Shown: positions 48,387 through 60,214 of the stretch, piece after piece
Layout of the letters: every line of letters starts with the position of its first letter
Numbering within the stretch: the first letter of the stretch is position 1
NCBI GenBank assembly: GCA_025526935.1
Contig: JAHLKD010000041.1
Span: forward strand, 331,519-395,518
Reading direction: 5' to 3'
DNA length: 64,000 nucleotides
Source of the DNA: Cladochytrium replicatum
Lineage: Eukaryota > Chytridiomycota > Chytridiomycetes > Cladochytriales > Cladochytriaceae
Notes under the pieces: model-generated
Told to the model about the DNA's origin: nothing
The model's input: the letters and a program-made list of their open reading frames with translations, nothing else
The model's database searches: none
Position numbers and translations under genes: made by a program

Positions 48387-50270
48387 ATGGGCGAAATCGT
48401 GGAAGTACCTACTGTTCTTGCGAACGACGACGGAGCTGCAGCAGCGCCAGCTGCCGAGTCGGGCGAGATCTCCATGAAAACTGCTAACCGAGGAGGAAAG
48501 AAAGCCACGCAAGACACCACAGATGCAAAGTACTCGAAGAAAGACCCGAAGCGTACCACAAAAAAGAGCCGGGCCTTAGAAAAGGGAGACGACGTAGTTG
48601 CGGGAATGGATCCCGAATCAACGACGGGGCAGACTACTCGTCTTGGACGCAAGCCTGTCGTTCTCGTACACAACCCCCCCGAAGATAACTCAAACGAGAG
48701 CGAAAACGCTGACAGGGCTGCGAAGAAGGCCAGATCCACCCGCGCCAAAGTTGACAAGCGAGAGGAAGTGGAGCCTGACGCGTCAAAAGTACTGGAGAAG
48801 AAAGTTGCAGGCGCCTCAAAGGAGGAGCGTATCGTCCTTGAGTCTTCGCAGCCTAGGGTTAGTTGCCCCGGGAAGGAGACCAAATCTCGTCGAAAGAAGA
48901 AAGCGGAAGCTGCCCCTGCGGAGGATGCCATGGAGGTTGACGATGTGGTCGAATGTGGAGAACGTGAACCACAGAAGACAGGTCGACGCCGCGGCACTAC
49001 GAACAAAATAGAAACGAAGGCAAAGGAAGGAACTAAAGATCGCGCGGGCCGCGAAGCAGCTGCGAAAGAGATTGAGGAAGAGAAGGACAACGAAGAAGAG
49101 AGCGAACACGAGATTGATGACGCCGACGAGGACGGTGCCGAAGGCATGAAAGCGACGGTTGATCTTTATGCCGAGTTTGGGATTGGACGCACTGCTTCGC
49201 AAGTACGCTACCGAACACATCATCATACCTGGCAATGCATTTTTGACTTTGTGAGTGCAAAAGGACGAAATTAAGAAGGCATACAGAAAACTAGCGCTGC
49301 AATTTCACCCCGACAAGGTCAAGCAGGTTTCATCGACTTCAGAACGTGACGCTAAGGAATATCTCCGCGAGGCAAATGAGAAGTTCCAAACGCTGTCAAA
49401 GTACTATGAAATCATCTCGAACCCAACTAAGCGAGCTCGATACGATGCCACAGGGATCTTTGACGAGGAAGGTGGCGCATCCAAACCGGATTTCGAAACT
49501 TTTGAAGGGTGGTACGACCACTTCCGCAGTTTGTGGGAGCGTGTAACAAGTGAACAGATCGATGCGTATGAGAAGACATACAAAGGTAACTTTTATTAAT
49601 GCGTGCATCAATATTTCAAGCTGACTTCATGATTTTGCTAGGATCGAAGGAGCAAGAGGAGGACATCATTGAAGCTTACGAAAAGTGTAAAGGCTCAATG
49701 GATTGTATTCTTGAGCACGTTCCATTCGCGACGCCTGAAGACGAGGAGTTTATCATGGGAGTCGTCAAGGCTGCAATCGAAGCAAAGACCATCGCTTCCA
49801 CAAAAGCGTGGAAGTCATCCACAACCACAAAAGAGCGCAAGAAGAGGCTGAAGGAGCTTGAAAAGGAGCATGCCGAGTTTGAGCAGCAGAATTGGGAGGA
49901 GGATTTGGCTGCGCTTGGGGCAGTTATTAGGAAAAAGGGACAGGACAGAATGGAAGGGGTTGTGGAGGCATTGGAGAAGAAGTATGGTAGTGATGGTACA
50001 AAGGGCAAGCAAGGAAAGAACAGAGTGAGCAAGGCAGAGTCAGAACCTTCGGAGGAAGAGTTTTTGGCATTGAGGAAGAAGATGGATGAGGAGAGAGCAG
50101 CGAAAGGTGGAAGCAGTGCTGAAGGTGACAAAGCGACTAAGAAGCGTGGTGGAAAGTCGGAAAAAGATGCAGAGGAAGCTGTTGCCAAGAAACGTAAGAG
50201 CCAGGATGACGAGGAAGCTCAAATTGGGATTGTGACAAGAGGAGGACGAAAGAAAGCGAAAGCTAAATGA
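48387..50270 (+). CDS. DNAJC9: DNAJC9-like J-domain protein with long N-terminal extension
   Basis: Three exons, 48387-49202, 49264-49585 and 49642-50270, encode 588 residues. About the first 260 residues are Lys/Glu-rich, probably disordered, with nuclear-localisation-like stretches (KSRRKKK). The J domain follows ([14 protein letters not shown], then [19 protein letters not shown] with the HPD motif), then DNAJC9-specific parts: [47 protein letters not shown]. The charged C-terminus ends [10 protein letters not shown]. Animal DNAJC9 (about 260 residues) is an HSP70 co-chaperone that also chaperones histones H3-H4; the match is to its whole length. An in-frame upstream frame reaches 48264, but I chose ATG 48387. 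The introns (61 and 56 nt) have clean GT-AG ends. Confidence 0.9.
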
Positions 50271-50573
50271 GCAAGCCAACTTTAAAGCGTGCCTGCACCT
50301 CCCAGCCTTATCTAATTCATTGCCATTTACATTCCCTTTCCTTTTCTTCTTCTTCACTTCTTGTCAATGCAGCAGCTCCTAGCTTGCATATGTGTATAGG
50401 TTTATTGTTTTTCATAACACGTAGCCCTTGATTTCATATCAAGAGACTGGTATTGTATGTTGAAAATTATCTTGTCAAAACTCTTCCAAACCTCTCAGAC
50501 TCATTTAAGGTGCTACCAGCAAACATTACTGCCAGCAAGCGGTTATAGTTCCAAGTGTATGAGTGGTAGGACA
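50271..50573. other. Intergenic, no feature seen
   Basis: 3' flank of the DNAJC9-like gene up to the first LINE remnant. T-rich, with no gene. Confidence 0.4.
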
Positions 50574-50685
50574 ATCACGTCCAGAAGCGATGAAAATTTT
50601 TGAGGGGGGTGTGGCGGGCGGCACGCATGCGGCGCGTCAGGCAGCTGCGCAGGCGGAGCGCTGGGATGCGGCATTGATTTGGATT

Positions 50686-50688
<3 letters not shown>
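50574..50688 (-). mobile_element. Short LINE 5'-end remnant
   Basis: About 115 bp identical in layout to the GC-rich 5' end of the full-length LINE (compare 55975-56088), including TCAAAAATTTTCATCGCTTCTGG. Homology stops at about 50574, so everything 3' of the head is missing. That is unusual for LINE remnants, which normally lose the 5' end. Confidence 0.75.
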
Positions 50689-50739
<51 letters not shown>

Positions 50740-50740
50740 G
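50689..50740. repeat. (GA)n / (CT)n microsatellite at LINE head
   Basis: About 50 bp of nearly pure GA lying between the 3' tail of the truncated LINE-B copy and the LINE 5' remnant. Confidence 0.95.
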
Positions 50741-51236
50741 ATTTTGTTTTCCATTTTTTTTTATAGTTTTTTTTTTGAACTTCATAATATGTATTTATTG
50801 TCCAACCAGTACATATCACCCGCTGGTGCAAAATCCAAGTGTAAAAATACACGTAAATTGGCAGCACATGGGGAGCCGTGCGAGCCGTAGGAAAAGTAAA
50901 ATGTTTCAAAACACTAAGGCATATCCAAATCAACAAAAGCAGACAAGATAGAATCAGGAGCTAGAGACAAAACTAGGTCATAACCAAGACAGTTTGACCA
51001 AATGCGGTCAAGTGCACAAAGAACAAGAACCCACTGGGAAAAGGCAGGCGAAGGATAAAAAGGCCGTGGTGAAAGCATATCAATTGCAATGTCAAGAGGT
51101 AGGCGGGGATCGTCAGGCGGGCCTAAATCAAAACTAGCAGACAAACAAGCACGCAAATGTAGACACACAGAGACATGGGCACGCGACACTTCAGGGGCAT
51201 CATGACAGTTTGATGGAATAAGGTCGGGGATTCGGA
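50741..51236 (-). mobile_element. LINE subfamily B, 5'-truncated copy
   Basis: The minus strand reads the last about 90 codons of ORF2 (NCHDAPEVSRAHVSVC, LPLDIAIDMLSPRPF, SAFVDLDMP), related to but distinct from the subfamily A end (LPLDVAIDSLRPLRI). A 3' untranslated region follows, with tails of A residues interrupted by other bases. The 5' truncation at about 51236 abuts the A-tail of the next LINE directly. The same 3' end recurs at 63062-63186. Confidence 0.85.
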
Positions 51237-51477
51237 TTTTTTTAATTTTTTTTAACAATATTATTACTTATTTTGCACATACAATGCATAACAAAAAACA
51301 ACACCCAAAGTGCCTGACCAGATGGTCATGGACCAGCACATAGGGAAGCGCGCGCAGCATAAGGAAAAGCAACAAAGCAAAACAGAGAATGTAAACTCAA
51401 ACCTGTGGCTACCCATCAGATACTGCTAAGGTGCCAAAAAAACAGGTGAGTTATAAATAATGAAAAAAGAAACCGTT

Positions 51478-54400
51478 AAAGATCCACAAGTGCAGGGCCA
51501 AAGAGAGAGTCTGGAGGAGAAACTTTAATGGCAGACCCATACAGTGAAGCCAAATCTTATGGAAACAACGAAAAACTAGATACCATGGTGCAAGATTCGC
51601 TGGGTTGACAATGCGAAGTGGACGAAGGCTATCAATTGCAACGTCAAGCGGAAGTTGTAAAACAGGAACAGGAACAGGAACAGGAGGCAACAATAGGTCA
51701 AGACGAAACATTCTGAAACATGAGATCTGGAGAGAGTTGCAGTGCAGCAGCGACAACACTGCTTGCGGGGGTGATAAAACAAATGTCCAAGGCGATACTG
51801 CAGAAGCCTCAAGATTGACGAAATAGGGAAGCATGGAGGAGCAATTGCTAGCGCATGAGGGTGTGCAGATGCAAGGGGAGCAAAGCTAGCAGCTATAGAA
51901 CCATACGCAGATGAGGCTACTTGGTGAAAGTGATTTGCGATAACATCAGAAGGTTTGGGAACTACAACATTTGCAGCCGGGAAGAGGAAGTGATTGTTGA
52001 AAGGGACAGGAGAACAACGAAAGTGCTTTCCCTGGTGAAGAAAGAATGACAACATAGAGTGAACCATATCGGGGGCATCATCATCCAGCCAACGTTGAAA
52101 CATCTGAAACTGCAGATATTGAAGCCGAAACTGAAGGTCAGGAAACTTAAAAAACAGTAAAACCGCAGCAATTGAAGTGGAAAATGAAAGGCGAAGAAAT
52201 CGACACAAACATTGGTGAACAAAAGTCTGAACTGGTTTGCAAACAGCAACAGAGGGAAGAATAAATATAAACCAAATTCAAGCGTAGGTCGAATAAAAGA
52301 CAAAAACAAATGACGAACCACAACCAGAGAATAAGAACCAAACATCCTTGAAAAAGAAAGCAAAGCAAAAGAAGCTGCGTGCGCTTTGGCAAGTCGATGG
52401 GAAATAGTCAGTGAAACATCAAATCCAGTATCTCCAAAAAAGCAACCCAGATAACGAAATGAAGGCTTGACAGGCAGAGTTTGACCATGAAGAAGCAAAG
52501 GCGAATTAGCAGGAATAGGAATTCTTGTGAGAATCACAGACTTCAAAGGAGCAAAAGAAAAACCACGAGCTTGGGCAAACTGGTCACGAACAGAGAGAAG
52601 AACCTGCATAGCATCCCAAGTAAGTGCAAAGAAGGCCAAATCATCTGCAAATAAAAAAGAATTATATCGTGGTTTGGCAGGATGAAAGAGTGTTATAGGT
52701 GGGGCAAATGGTCGGAGGAGCCCAGGTGGAGGATCAAGAAAGTGATATAGAGAAGTGGACTGAGAACAGAACCTTGAAACAAACCTCTAAACAAATCAAA
52801 AGCATCTGAAAAACAATTTGCAACAACCACTCTGGAAGAACAAAAATCAAACAGAGACTTCAAAACAAAAACAAATGGCAACGGTACTCCCCTAGAAAGA
52901 AGCTCAGCCCAAAGAATTGCACGATTTGTGGTGTCATAAGCTGCTTGAATATCTAAAAAACCAGCAACCCAAGGAACCTTGGCATTAGACGCACGGGAGA
53001 TACATGCCTGAAGACCAAAAACACATCCATTCCCGAGCGGTGTGACTGAAATCCCGCTTGGGCAGCATCAAGTGGGCGTTGAGACGTGATAGCAGAATAA
53101 AGATGTGGCAACAAAGCTCGCTCGAAAATTTTTCAGGCAACACACGAAAGAGTAATGGGGCGATAATTAGTAATGTCACCAAGCGTACCACATTGCTTCT
53201 AAACTGGGTGCAAAAGCCCAAGATTCCATGCAGTGGGTGTAAGACTACTGCGAAAAATGGACTGAGAAATGGCAGCTGAAAATCACACAGAACAATTGAA
53301 GGTGAAACTGGGTCAGCAGCCTGAGCATTGTAGACACTAGCAAAATGATCAGAATATTTGGCTAAAGACTGAGGATCAAAATCTAAACCATTAGCTGAAG
53401 TACGAAAGTTAGCACAGCGCCGAGCATGAGACACATGTTTCAGAAGAGAAGGCACTGATGAAGAACTAGGGTCATCAAAAAAATTTGCTTTTGTCTTACG
53501 CCTGTGTGATCTCAGAGCTGATTTGAATGCTTTGTGACTATCACGTTGGCGAGTTCTTAGAAAAGGAAGAAGAGGGTCAGAAGAATTGTGGTGAAAGAGG
53601 GAATAATAGTCACAGAATGCTGAACGAGCCTTACTACGCAACAAAGCAATCTCAGGGGGCAAAGGAGTGGTCGCTGGTGCTCTACGACGAGGTGTTGGTG
53701 GTCCCAATGTCAGAACTGCTGTTGCCTCAACAAAATCAACTATAATTTGAAATGCGGAATCAATTGCTCCCTGGGCCACTGCACGAGAAAGAGAAGTCCC
53801 CACAGGGACCTGAAGTGGTTCCAATGCGGCTGTTAGCGCCTCTGATGTTGGAGGAAGCAGAATCTTAGCAGTTTCTCTGTGTGAGTTACGAATAACTTCA
53901 TCCTTTAACAATCGGAGATTCCAAGAAGGTAGAGGAGGAGGCACAGTGGCCTGAGGATCTGGGCCAGCTAAAGAAAATGAACAGGTCACTGCAAAATGGT
54001 CTGAAGGATGGGGAGCCATAGACTGGGGTTGATCATGCACTAAATAAGAGGAAGCTGTCACATAAGTAGAAGCAAAAAACAAATCAATAATTGAACTCCC
54101 TAAGTGAGAACGAAAAGTTGGGCGACGAGCTGAAGAAGAAGCTGGGACAACCAATGAAAGTGAGTGGGCTGTACAAAAAGGAAGAAGTGCTCTGGCACGG
54201 GCATTAGTAACATGATCACCAGTGCTCTGAGTTCTAAAATTGAAGTCACCCATCAAAACTACTGGTGTATCCGAATTCGAAACAAATTGAGGAAAATCAG
54301 ATAATGCACCCAAACAGTCTTCCGCAGTCCAACGTGGGGGAAAATTAAATCGACCAATCACGACCTGACGAAACCTAAACCACAAACCAAACCCAGAAGG

Positions 54401-54661
54401 AACTGATGCAATCAACCTAAATTGATAAGTACTGCAACGATGTGGGTTAATAAGAAGAGCAACACCAGATGCCAAAGGGGCGTCTGGTGGAGGACAAGAA
54501 TCAAACAACAAATACTCTGAAGAAACACTGTCTAAAGTTAACAGATGAGTTTCTGTTAAAACTAAAAAATCAAGCTGATGAGTAACAAGCCAAGCAAGTA
54601 AATCTGAAAAATCCAGAGGCAAACCTCTACAGTTGAAGGTTCCAGAACGAAAAGTCCACAT
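51478..54661 (-). pseudogene. LINE subfamily A ORF2 (APE endonuclease and reverse transcriptase)
   Basis: It starts at ATG 54661, sharing its A with the ORF1 stop (TAATG). The endonuclease motifs are FNCRGLP, LTETHL, SGVALLI, MGDFNFR, SIIDLFF and PSDHFAV. The RT (better preserved in copy 2) has the catalytic FADDLA. The C-terminus ends near 51478 with WIFNGF-like out-of-frame sequence. The frame is broken by the 127-bp deletion at about 53270 and by several single-base losses, so it is inactive. Confidence 0.85.
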
Positions 54662-55753
54662 TAATTGCGAGATGTAGGTTCAGAACGCGAAGAACGGGCT
54701 AAAGAAACAGTAGCTTCAAAGTCTGCAGCAGGAAGATTAGAACGAAGATAATGAAAAACTGCAGGATCATGAGTAATTCGCAAGAGGTGAGCAAATCTTT
54801 TGTGAACAGCCTTTGCTACAGCAACTTGACGTTGCTCAAGTGATTGAACGGACCCAGAACGAAGCTGCCCAGGGTCAAAAAGATCAACGGGCACCTCATC
54901 ACCTGGAAAAATGTCCTTGCAGGAGCTTGTCAGCACAGTCAGAAGTACAAATAAACTCAGCAGTGTTACGCCCAATAAAACTAATATGGCGAATGTCACG
55001 CGAAAATTGAGGGTTTCCAGAAATTCGATTAATCAGAGTGCGGAGCTGATTAAGTGGCTGACGACTAATTTCCTTAAACCTCACAGTAGCAAAACCAGCA
55101 GCACGATCACGAACAGGCTGAGGAGGATTGATCAAAATTGGTGACTCAGCCGGGTAATCAATCACCAATCTGGGTGGCCGTAGTGATCTGCGAGATAGGG
55201 GGTCCACTCCAGCAACCACTGAGCGATAAAGGGCGGGTTGAGCATCTGCTTCGGCAGCTTCAATACGAACAATAGCATTTGATGCACGAGAGGCAAATTT
55301 TGCAGTGCTGAATGGCCCAGGATTGCGAGTAGCAGGGGCAGGTGGCGGTCGGCTAGCACTCGCAACTTGAGCATAGGAAGGCACGGCAGAGACAGCAGCA
55401 GGAGGGCAGCTGATAGTTTCAACCAACGGAACTACAGCAATAGTCAATGCAGCAAAGAAGGCAGCCTCAGTCTCTGGTTCCAATACTGGGAGAAATTGCA
55501 TTGCACGAGTGAAAGCAGACATCACTAATGGATGAGATCCAGAAGTTTGAGCAGGGGCCAGCATATGCAGAGCATCCAAGAATCGGTCACGAGGAGTAGG
55601 CAAGGGAGAGGTAGCATGATCAGCTGCAGAGGCATTCTTCTCGACCCTGGCACGAGAGGCAGGTCGGCGAGTCGGGGGTGATTTTGATGCTCGACGTTTC
55701 CCTTTGGGATCAGCATCAGCAATGGTAAGTGACATTTCGACTGTATCATTCAT
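54661..55753 (-). pseudogene. LINE subfamily A ORF1
   Basis: ATG at 55753 (MNDTVEMSLTIADADPKG). The first part is basic and Pro/Ser-rich (KRRASKSPPTRRPASRARV), then Ala-rich, then a C-terminal part with RFKEISRQPLNQLRTLINRI that resembles the nucleic-acid-binding region of LINE ORF1 proteins, without zinc knuckles that I can see. At about 54905 the frame shifts; the second frame continues with FPGDEVPVDLFDPGQ and ends at TAA 54663-54661, which overlaps the ORF2 ATG. The shift is probably decay, since copy 3 (63765 onward) begins identically but carries a different shift. Confidence 0.7.
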
Positions 55754-56080
55754 GTGAACATCAACGACACTTGCAGGGGATCTTCCTCTAATTCGAGCCG
55801 GTTCTGAAGTGGATGATGCTTGGTCACGTGATCAGCGGTCACGTGATTTGCGAGGAGAATTCACTTCATCTGCCCACAGAAAATTTTCTCCATCAAAGTT
55901 GCTGGGCTGAGAGTCAGGAATGTTTTCCTGAGGGGCGCGAGGGTGGGACACAGAGGGAGCACGGGAGCGAGCACGGCCAGAAGCGATGAAAATTTTTGAG
56001 GGGGGTGCGGCGGGCGGCGCGGCATGCGGCGCGTCAGGCGGCTGCGCAGGCGGAGCGCTGGGAGGGGGAGGCGGCATTGA

Positions 56081-56088
<8 letters not shown>

Positions 56089-56112
<24 letters not shown>

Positions 56113-56113
56113 G
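56089..56113. repeat. (GA)n / (CT)n microsatellite at LINE head
   Basis: A GA run between the poly-A tail of LINE copy 2 and the 5' leader of LINE copy 1; the same arrangement as at 50689 and 63429. Confidence 0.95.
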
Positions 56114-58408
56114 ATTTTTTTTTTTTTTTTTTTTTTACAATATTATTATTTATTTTGCACATACAATGCATAACAAAAAACAACACCCAAAGTGCCTTAC
56201 AAGATGGTCATGGACCAGCACATAGGGAAGTGCGCGCAGCATAAGGAAAAGCAACAAAGCAAAACAGAGAATGTAAACTCAAACCTGTGGCTACCCGTCA
56301 GATACTGCTAAGGTGCCAAAAAAACAGGTGAGTAATAAATAATGAGAAAAGAAAACGTTAAAGATCCACAAATGCAGGGCCAAAGAGGGAGTCTGGAGGA
56401 GAAACTTCTAATGGCAGACCCATACAGTGAAGCCAAATCTTATGGAGACAAAGAAAAACTAGATACCACGGTGCAAGATTCACTGGGTTGACAATGCGAA
56501 GTGGACGAAGGCTATCAATTGCAACGTCAAGTGGAAGTTGTAAAACAGGAACAGGAACAGGAGGCAACAATAGGTCAAGACGCAAACATTCTGAAACATG
56601 AGATCTAGAGAGAGTTGCAGTCCGGCAGTGACAACACTGCTTGCGGGGGTGATAAAACAAACGTCCAAGGCGATACTGCAGAAGCCTCAAGATTGACGAA
56701 ATAGGGAAGCATGGAGGAGCAATTGCTAGCGCATGAGGGTGTGCAGATGCAAGGGGAGCAAAGCTAGCAGCTATAGAACCATAGGCAGATGAGGCTACTT
56801 GGTGAAAGTGATTTGCGATAACATCAGAAGGTTTGGGAACTACAACATTTGCAGCCGGGAAGAGGAAGTGATTGTTGAAAGGGACAGGAGAACAACGAAA
56901 GTGCTTTCCCTGGTGAAGAAAGAATGACAACATAGAGTGAACCATATCAGGGGCATCATCATCCAGCCAACGTTGAAACATCTGAAACTGCAGATATTGA
57001 AGCCGAAACTGAAGGTCAGGAAACTTAAAAAACAGTAAAACCCCAGCAATTGAAGTGGAAAATGAAAGGCGAAGAAATCGACACAAACATTGGTGAATAA
57101 AAGTCCGAACTGGTTTGCAAACAGCAACAGAGGGAAGAATAAAATATAAACCAAATTCAAGCGTAGGTCGAATAAAAGACAAAAACAAATGACGAACCAC
57201 AACCAGAGAATGAGAACCAAACATCCTTGAAAAAGAAAGCAAAGCAAAAGAAGCTGCGCGCGCTTTGGCAAGTCGATGGGAAATAGTCAGTGAAACATCA
57301 AATCCAGTATCTCCAAAAAAGCAACCCAGATAACGAAATGAAGGCTTGACAGGCAGAGGTTGACCATGAAGAAGCAAAGGCGAATGAGCAGGAATAGGAA
57401 TTTTTGTGAGAATCACAGACTTCAAAGGAGCAAAAGAAAAACCACGAGCTTGGGCAAACTGGTCACAAACAGAGAGAAGAACCTGCATAGCATCCAAAGT
57501 AATTGCAAACAAGGCCAAATCATCTGCAAATAAAAAAGAATTATATCGTGGTTTGGCAGGATGAAAGAGTGTTATAGGTGGGGCAAATGGTCGGAGGAGC
57601 CCAGGTAGAGGATCAAGAAAAGTGATATAGAGAAGTGGACTGAGAACAGAACCTTGAAACAAACCTCTAAACAAATCAAAAGCATCTGAAAAACAATTTG
57701 CAACAACCACTCTGGAAGAACAAAAATCAAACAGAGACTTCAAAACAAAAACAAATGGCAACGGTACTCCCCTAGAAAGAAGCTCAGCCCAAAGAATTGC
57801 ACGATTTGTGGTGTCATAAGCTGCTTGAATATCTAAAAAACCAGCAACCCAAGGAACCTTGGCATTAGACGCACGGGAGATACATGCCTGAAGACCAAAA
57901 ACACATTCCATTCCCGAGCGGTGTGACTGAAATCCCGCTTGGGCAGCATCAAGTGGGCGTTGAGACGTGATAGCAGAATAAAGATGTGGCAACAAAGCTC
58001 GCTCAAAAATTTTTCGGGCAACACACGAAAGAGTAATGGGGCGATAATTAGTAATATCACCAAGCGTACCACGTTGCTTCCAAACTGGGTGCAAAAGCCC
58101 AAGATTCCATGAAGTGGGTGTAAGACTACTGCGAAAAATGGACTGAGAAAGTTGCAAGAACAATGGAGCAAGAATAGCTGAAATTGGGCGATAAAGTTCT
58201 GCAGGCAGACGATCATGACCCGGGGCAGACTCCAAAGGGCAGTCCCTAATAGCTAGAACAAAAGCTTCAACATCCAATGGCAGCTGAAAATCACACAGAA
58301 CAATTGAAGGTGAAACTGGGTCAGCAGCTTGAGCATTGTAGACACTAGCAAAATGATCAGAATATTTGGCTAAAGACTGAGGATCAAAATCTAAACCATT
58401 AGCTGAAG
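56114..58408 (-). mobile_element. LINE subfamily A copy 2, 5'-truncated, intact RT frame
   Basis: It begins 11 bp upstream of the tRNA-Ala gene and ends in a long A-tail (T-run at 56115-56136). It is truncated inside ORF2 but has no frame damage over 2 kb, and it matches copy 1 closely, so it is the younger insertion. Confidence 0.92.
56358..58408 (-). CDS. LINE reverse transcriptase, N-terminally truncated by insertion
   Basis: About 680 codons of ORF2 are open to the stop at 56358. RT blocks: APGHDRLPAELYR, NYRPITLSCVARKIFERAL, AGFQSHRSGMECVFGLQ, GFLDIQAAYDTTNRAILW, FRGLFQGSVLSPLLY, then FLFADDLALFAI with the catalytic Asp pair and PLKSVIL. A long C-terminal part of about 300 residues follows, with a His/Cys-containing region (YHPRKQCCHCRTATLSRSHVSEC), a common LINE feature. 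No RNase H domain is recognisable. There is no native start, since the element is 5'-truncated; the Met at 58418 lies in flanking DNA. Confidence 0.9.
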
Positions 58409-58419
58409 CACAGTTCATT

Positions 58420-58492
58420 GGGGATCTAGCTCAGATGGTAGAGTGCGTGCTTAGCATGCGCGAGGCACAGGGATCGATACCCTGGTTCTCCA
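58420..58492 (+). tRNA. tRNA-Ala (AGC)
   Basis: 73 nt, no intron, no encoded CCA. The acceptor GGGGATC pairs with GTTCTCC with one T-T mismatch (6:67). It includes the G3-U70 wobble pair, the alanine identity element. Anticodon stem CGTGC/GCGCG, loop TTAGCAT, anticodon AGC at 58453-58455. The T loop is GATCGATAC instead of the usual TTCGAAT, still with the B-box core. A short T-run follows at 58509. Confidence 0.95.
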
Positions 58493-60214
58493 GTAGACAA
58501 ATAATTACATTTTAGTAATTCCGAACAATACGCAGCCCTGCTTTTTGTTGGGAAGGAGGTGTCGGTAGGGAGGAGGACTTGGCGCACAAAACGTGATGCA
58601 GTGGATCATTCACTCTGTTTTCTAATTTCAATCCTGTATGAGCTCGGGAGGTCTTTGCTGCACCAAAGCTGCTCTGCAACATGGTGTACTCGTAAAAGGG
58701 AATGGGAATGTCTGTTATCTTTATTAATCTATTCCAACCGACACTACCAGCAACATATTTGACTGTCTTGCATCTTGCAGACACACACAGCCTTGGATAA
58801 ATCAGATCTCGATTTGTTTCAATCATTTGAGTGAAGTTGAGGTTAGAAATACAGGACTCATATGCTGCTGGAATAATCGATTGCGCTATTGTCTTTGGGG
58901 GGTATTTGTGTTTGGTGGAGACTGCTTCATCTGATTCAAAGTCATCTTCTTTGAGTCCAGAACTCCGGATTTTGGATTCAGTTGAGCAACTTTCTCAGAT
59001 TTACTGTCAATAAGTTATCAAAGAGAATATCTTGATCCTCCCAATTCATCTCCAAGAGCTGGTGTACAGAAATCAAAATTAGATATTCTTTATCCCAATT
59101 GGAATTAATGCCTTCTCATACTCCTGACCATCATCTGCTTCACTTTTGTGAACACACCAGCGATCCTGGAGAATCATGATCCAGATCTTGATCTACACAT
59201 AAAGGTGGACAGGAGATTGACAACAAAAGCGTCAGATTGCCATCTGTTGATGATGGAAACTGCGTTGTCGCTCGCATCGACACAGAGTTCACACATCAAA
59301 TGTCAGAAGAAGAGATTGATACCCCAGGAGGTAGTGGTACGATGTCGTTCAGGATCCCTGCAGTGTCGTCCTTCAGAGCACTTGAAGTCACAACCGAGGA
59401 GGATGGTGGTGAACAAGTGGGGATAGGACCAGAGACGATTGGGTCGCATCAAACTATTTGGGAATGTGGCAAGAGGACTGGAGGAAGGCACGGAAGATGA
59501 AGAAGGTTTCAGACATTCTGATGCTTTCAGTGAAGGGCTGAGAGAAGAAGAAAAAGAGATTGATGACAGTGAAGGTGGGACTGGTGTCAGAAACTGACGA
59601 GGAGGACTACAACAGTAAAATGACGATGTGATGTGGGACAGCAGCTAATCACCTTACCAACCAGTCTACAGAAATTGAATGATTGAGTGGTTTTTAAGGA
59701 AGAGGGTTGCTATCTACAACACCGAAAGTAAATACTGATGTTTCAAAGGATAACGATGGCATTGTTGATGATACAACAGATGTTAGTTTATAACTACAAG
59801 AAGCATGGAGGCTGGTTGTTGACTAAAAATTTGGCTTTTTTATCCTTGTAAATTGGCAAAAAAAGGTTCTCATATAGCCGGTAAAGACTCCGACACTTCG
59901 AGAACTGATGGCGATAACCTCACTTGTGCCACTGATGTGGGTTTGTTGTTGTTGTCGCAGTGCCAAGAACCCGATGAGAATACATCAGCTACAACCCCTA
60001 CGACCCCTCGACCGCAACGGTAACATCCCTACGCCCACAAATTTGTACCCCCTTTAAATTTTCGACCAATCGTATCTCGATCTTGGCATGTTGGCGGTCT
60101 GTTCCATAATATAAAGAAAGGCCCTGATTGCTTCGCAGTCCCTCCCATAAACGAAGGAACCTTCCACGCTGACCGATTACCCACCACCCGCACTTTTGCA
60201 AGAATCAAACAACC
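58493..60214. other. Intergenic, about 1.7 kb, possible gene remnant
   Basis: Short plus-strand frames at 59148-59426 and 59237-59500 overlap, with Glu/Asp-rich sense (MSEEEIDTPGGSG), but I see no motif, splice chain or family. A CCAAT (60065) and a TATA-like ATAATATAAAG (60107) lie at the end, upstream of the secreted-protein gene. Confidence 0.4.

Larger units (their letters stand above)
51237..56113 (-). mobile_element. LINE subfamily A, full-length but decayed copy
   Basis: About 4.9 kb. The 5' end is a GC-rich leader after a (CT)n tract; ORF1 and ORF2 are followed by a 3' untranslated region and an A-rich tail at 51237-51253. The ORF2 endonuclease is of the APE type. Against copy 2 it has a 127-bp deletion (equivalent to 58151-58277) and at least four single-base losses (near 53025, 52740, 52265, 51705). 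No target duplication is visible, because both ends border other LINEs. Confidence 0.9.

Noticed and set aside
48374-49147. 257-codon minus-strand frame (Ser/Phe-rich)
   Set aside because: It is an antisense shadow of the charged N-terminal extension of the DNAJC9-like gene.
50543-50936. Minus- and plus-strand frames with runs of Ser-Leu or Glu-Arg
   Set aside because: They are translations of the (GA)n microsatellite.
58408-58492. tRNA-Ala plus LINE as a template-switch chimera or a tRNA-headed SINE
   Set aside because: In such chimeras the tRNA and LINE parts are in the same orientation. Here they are head to head, as at tRNA-Ile, and both tRNAs fold as full-length genes.
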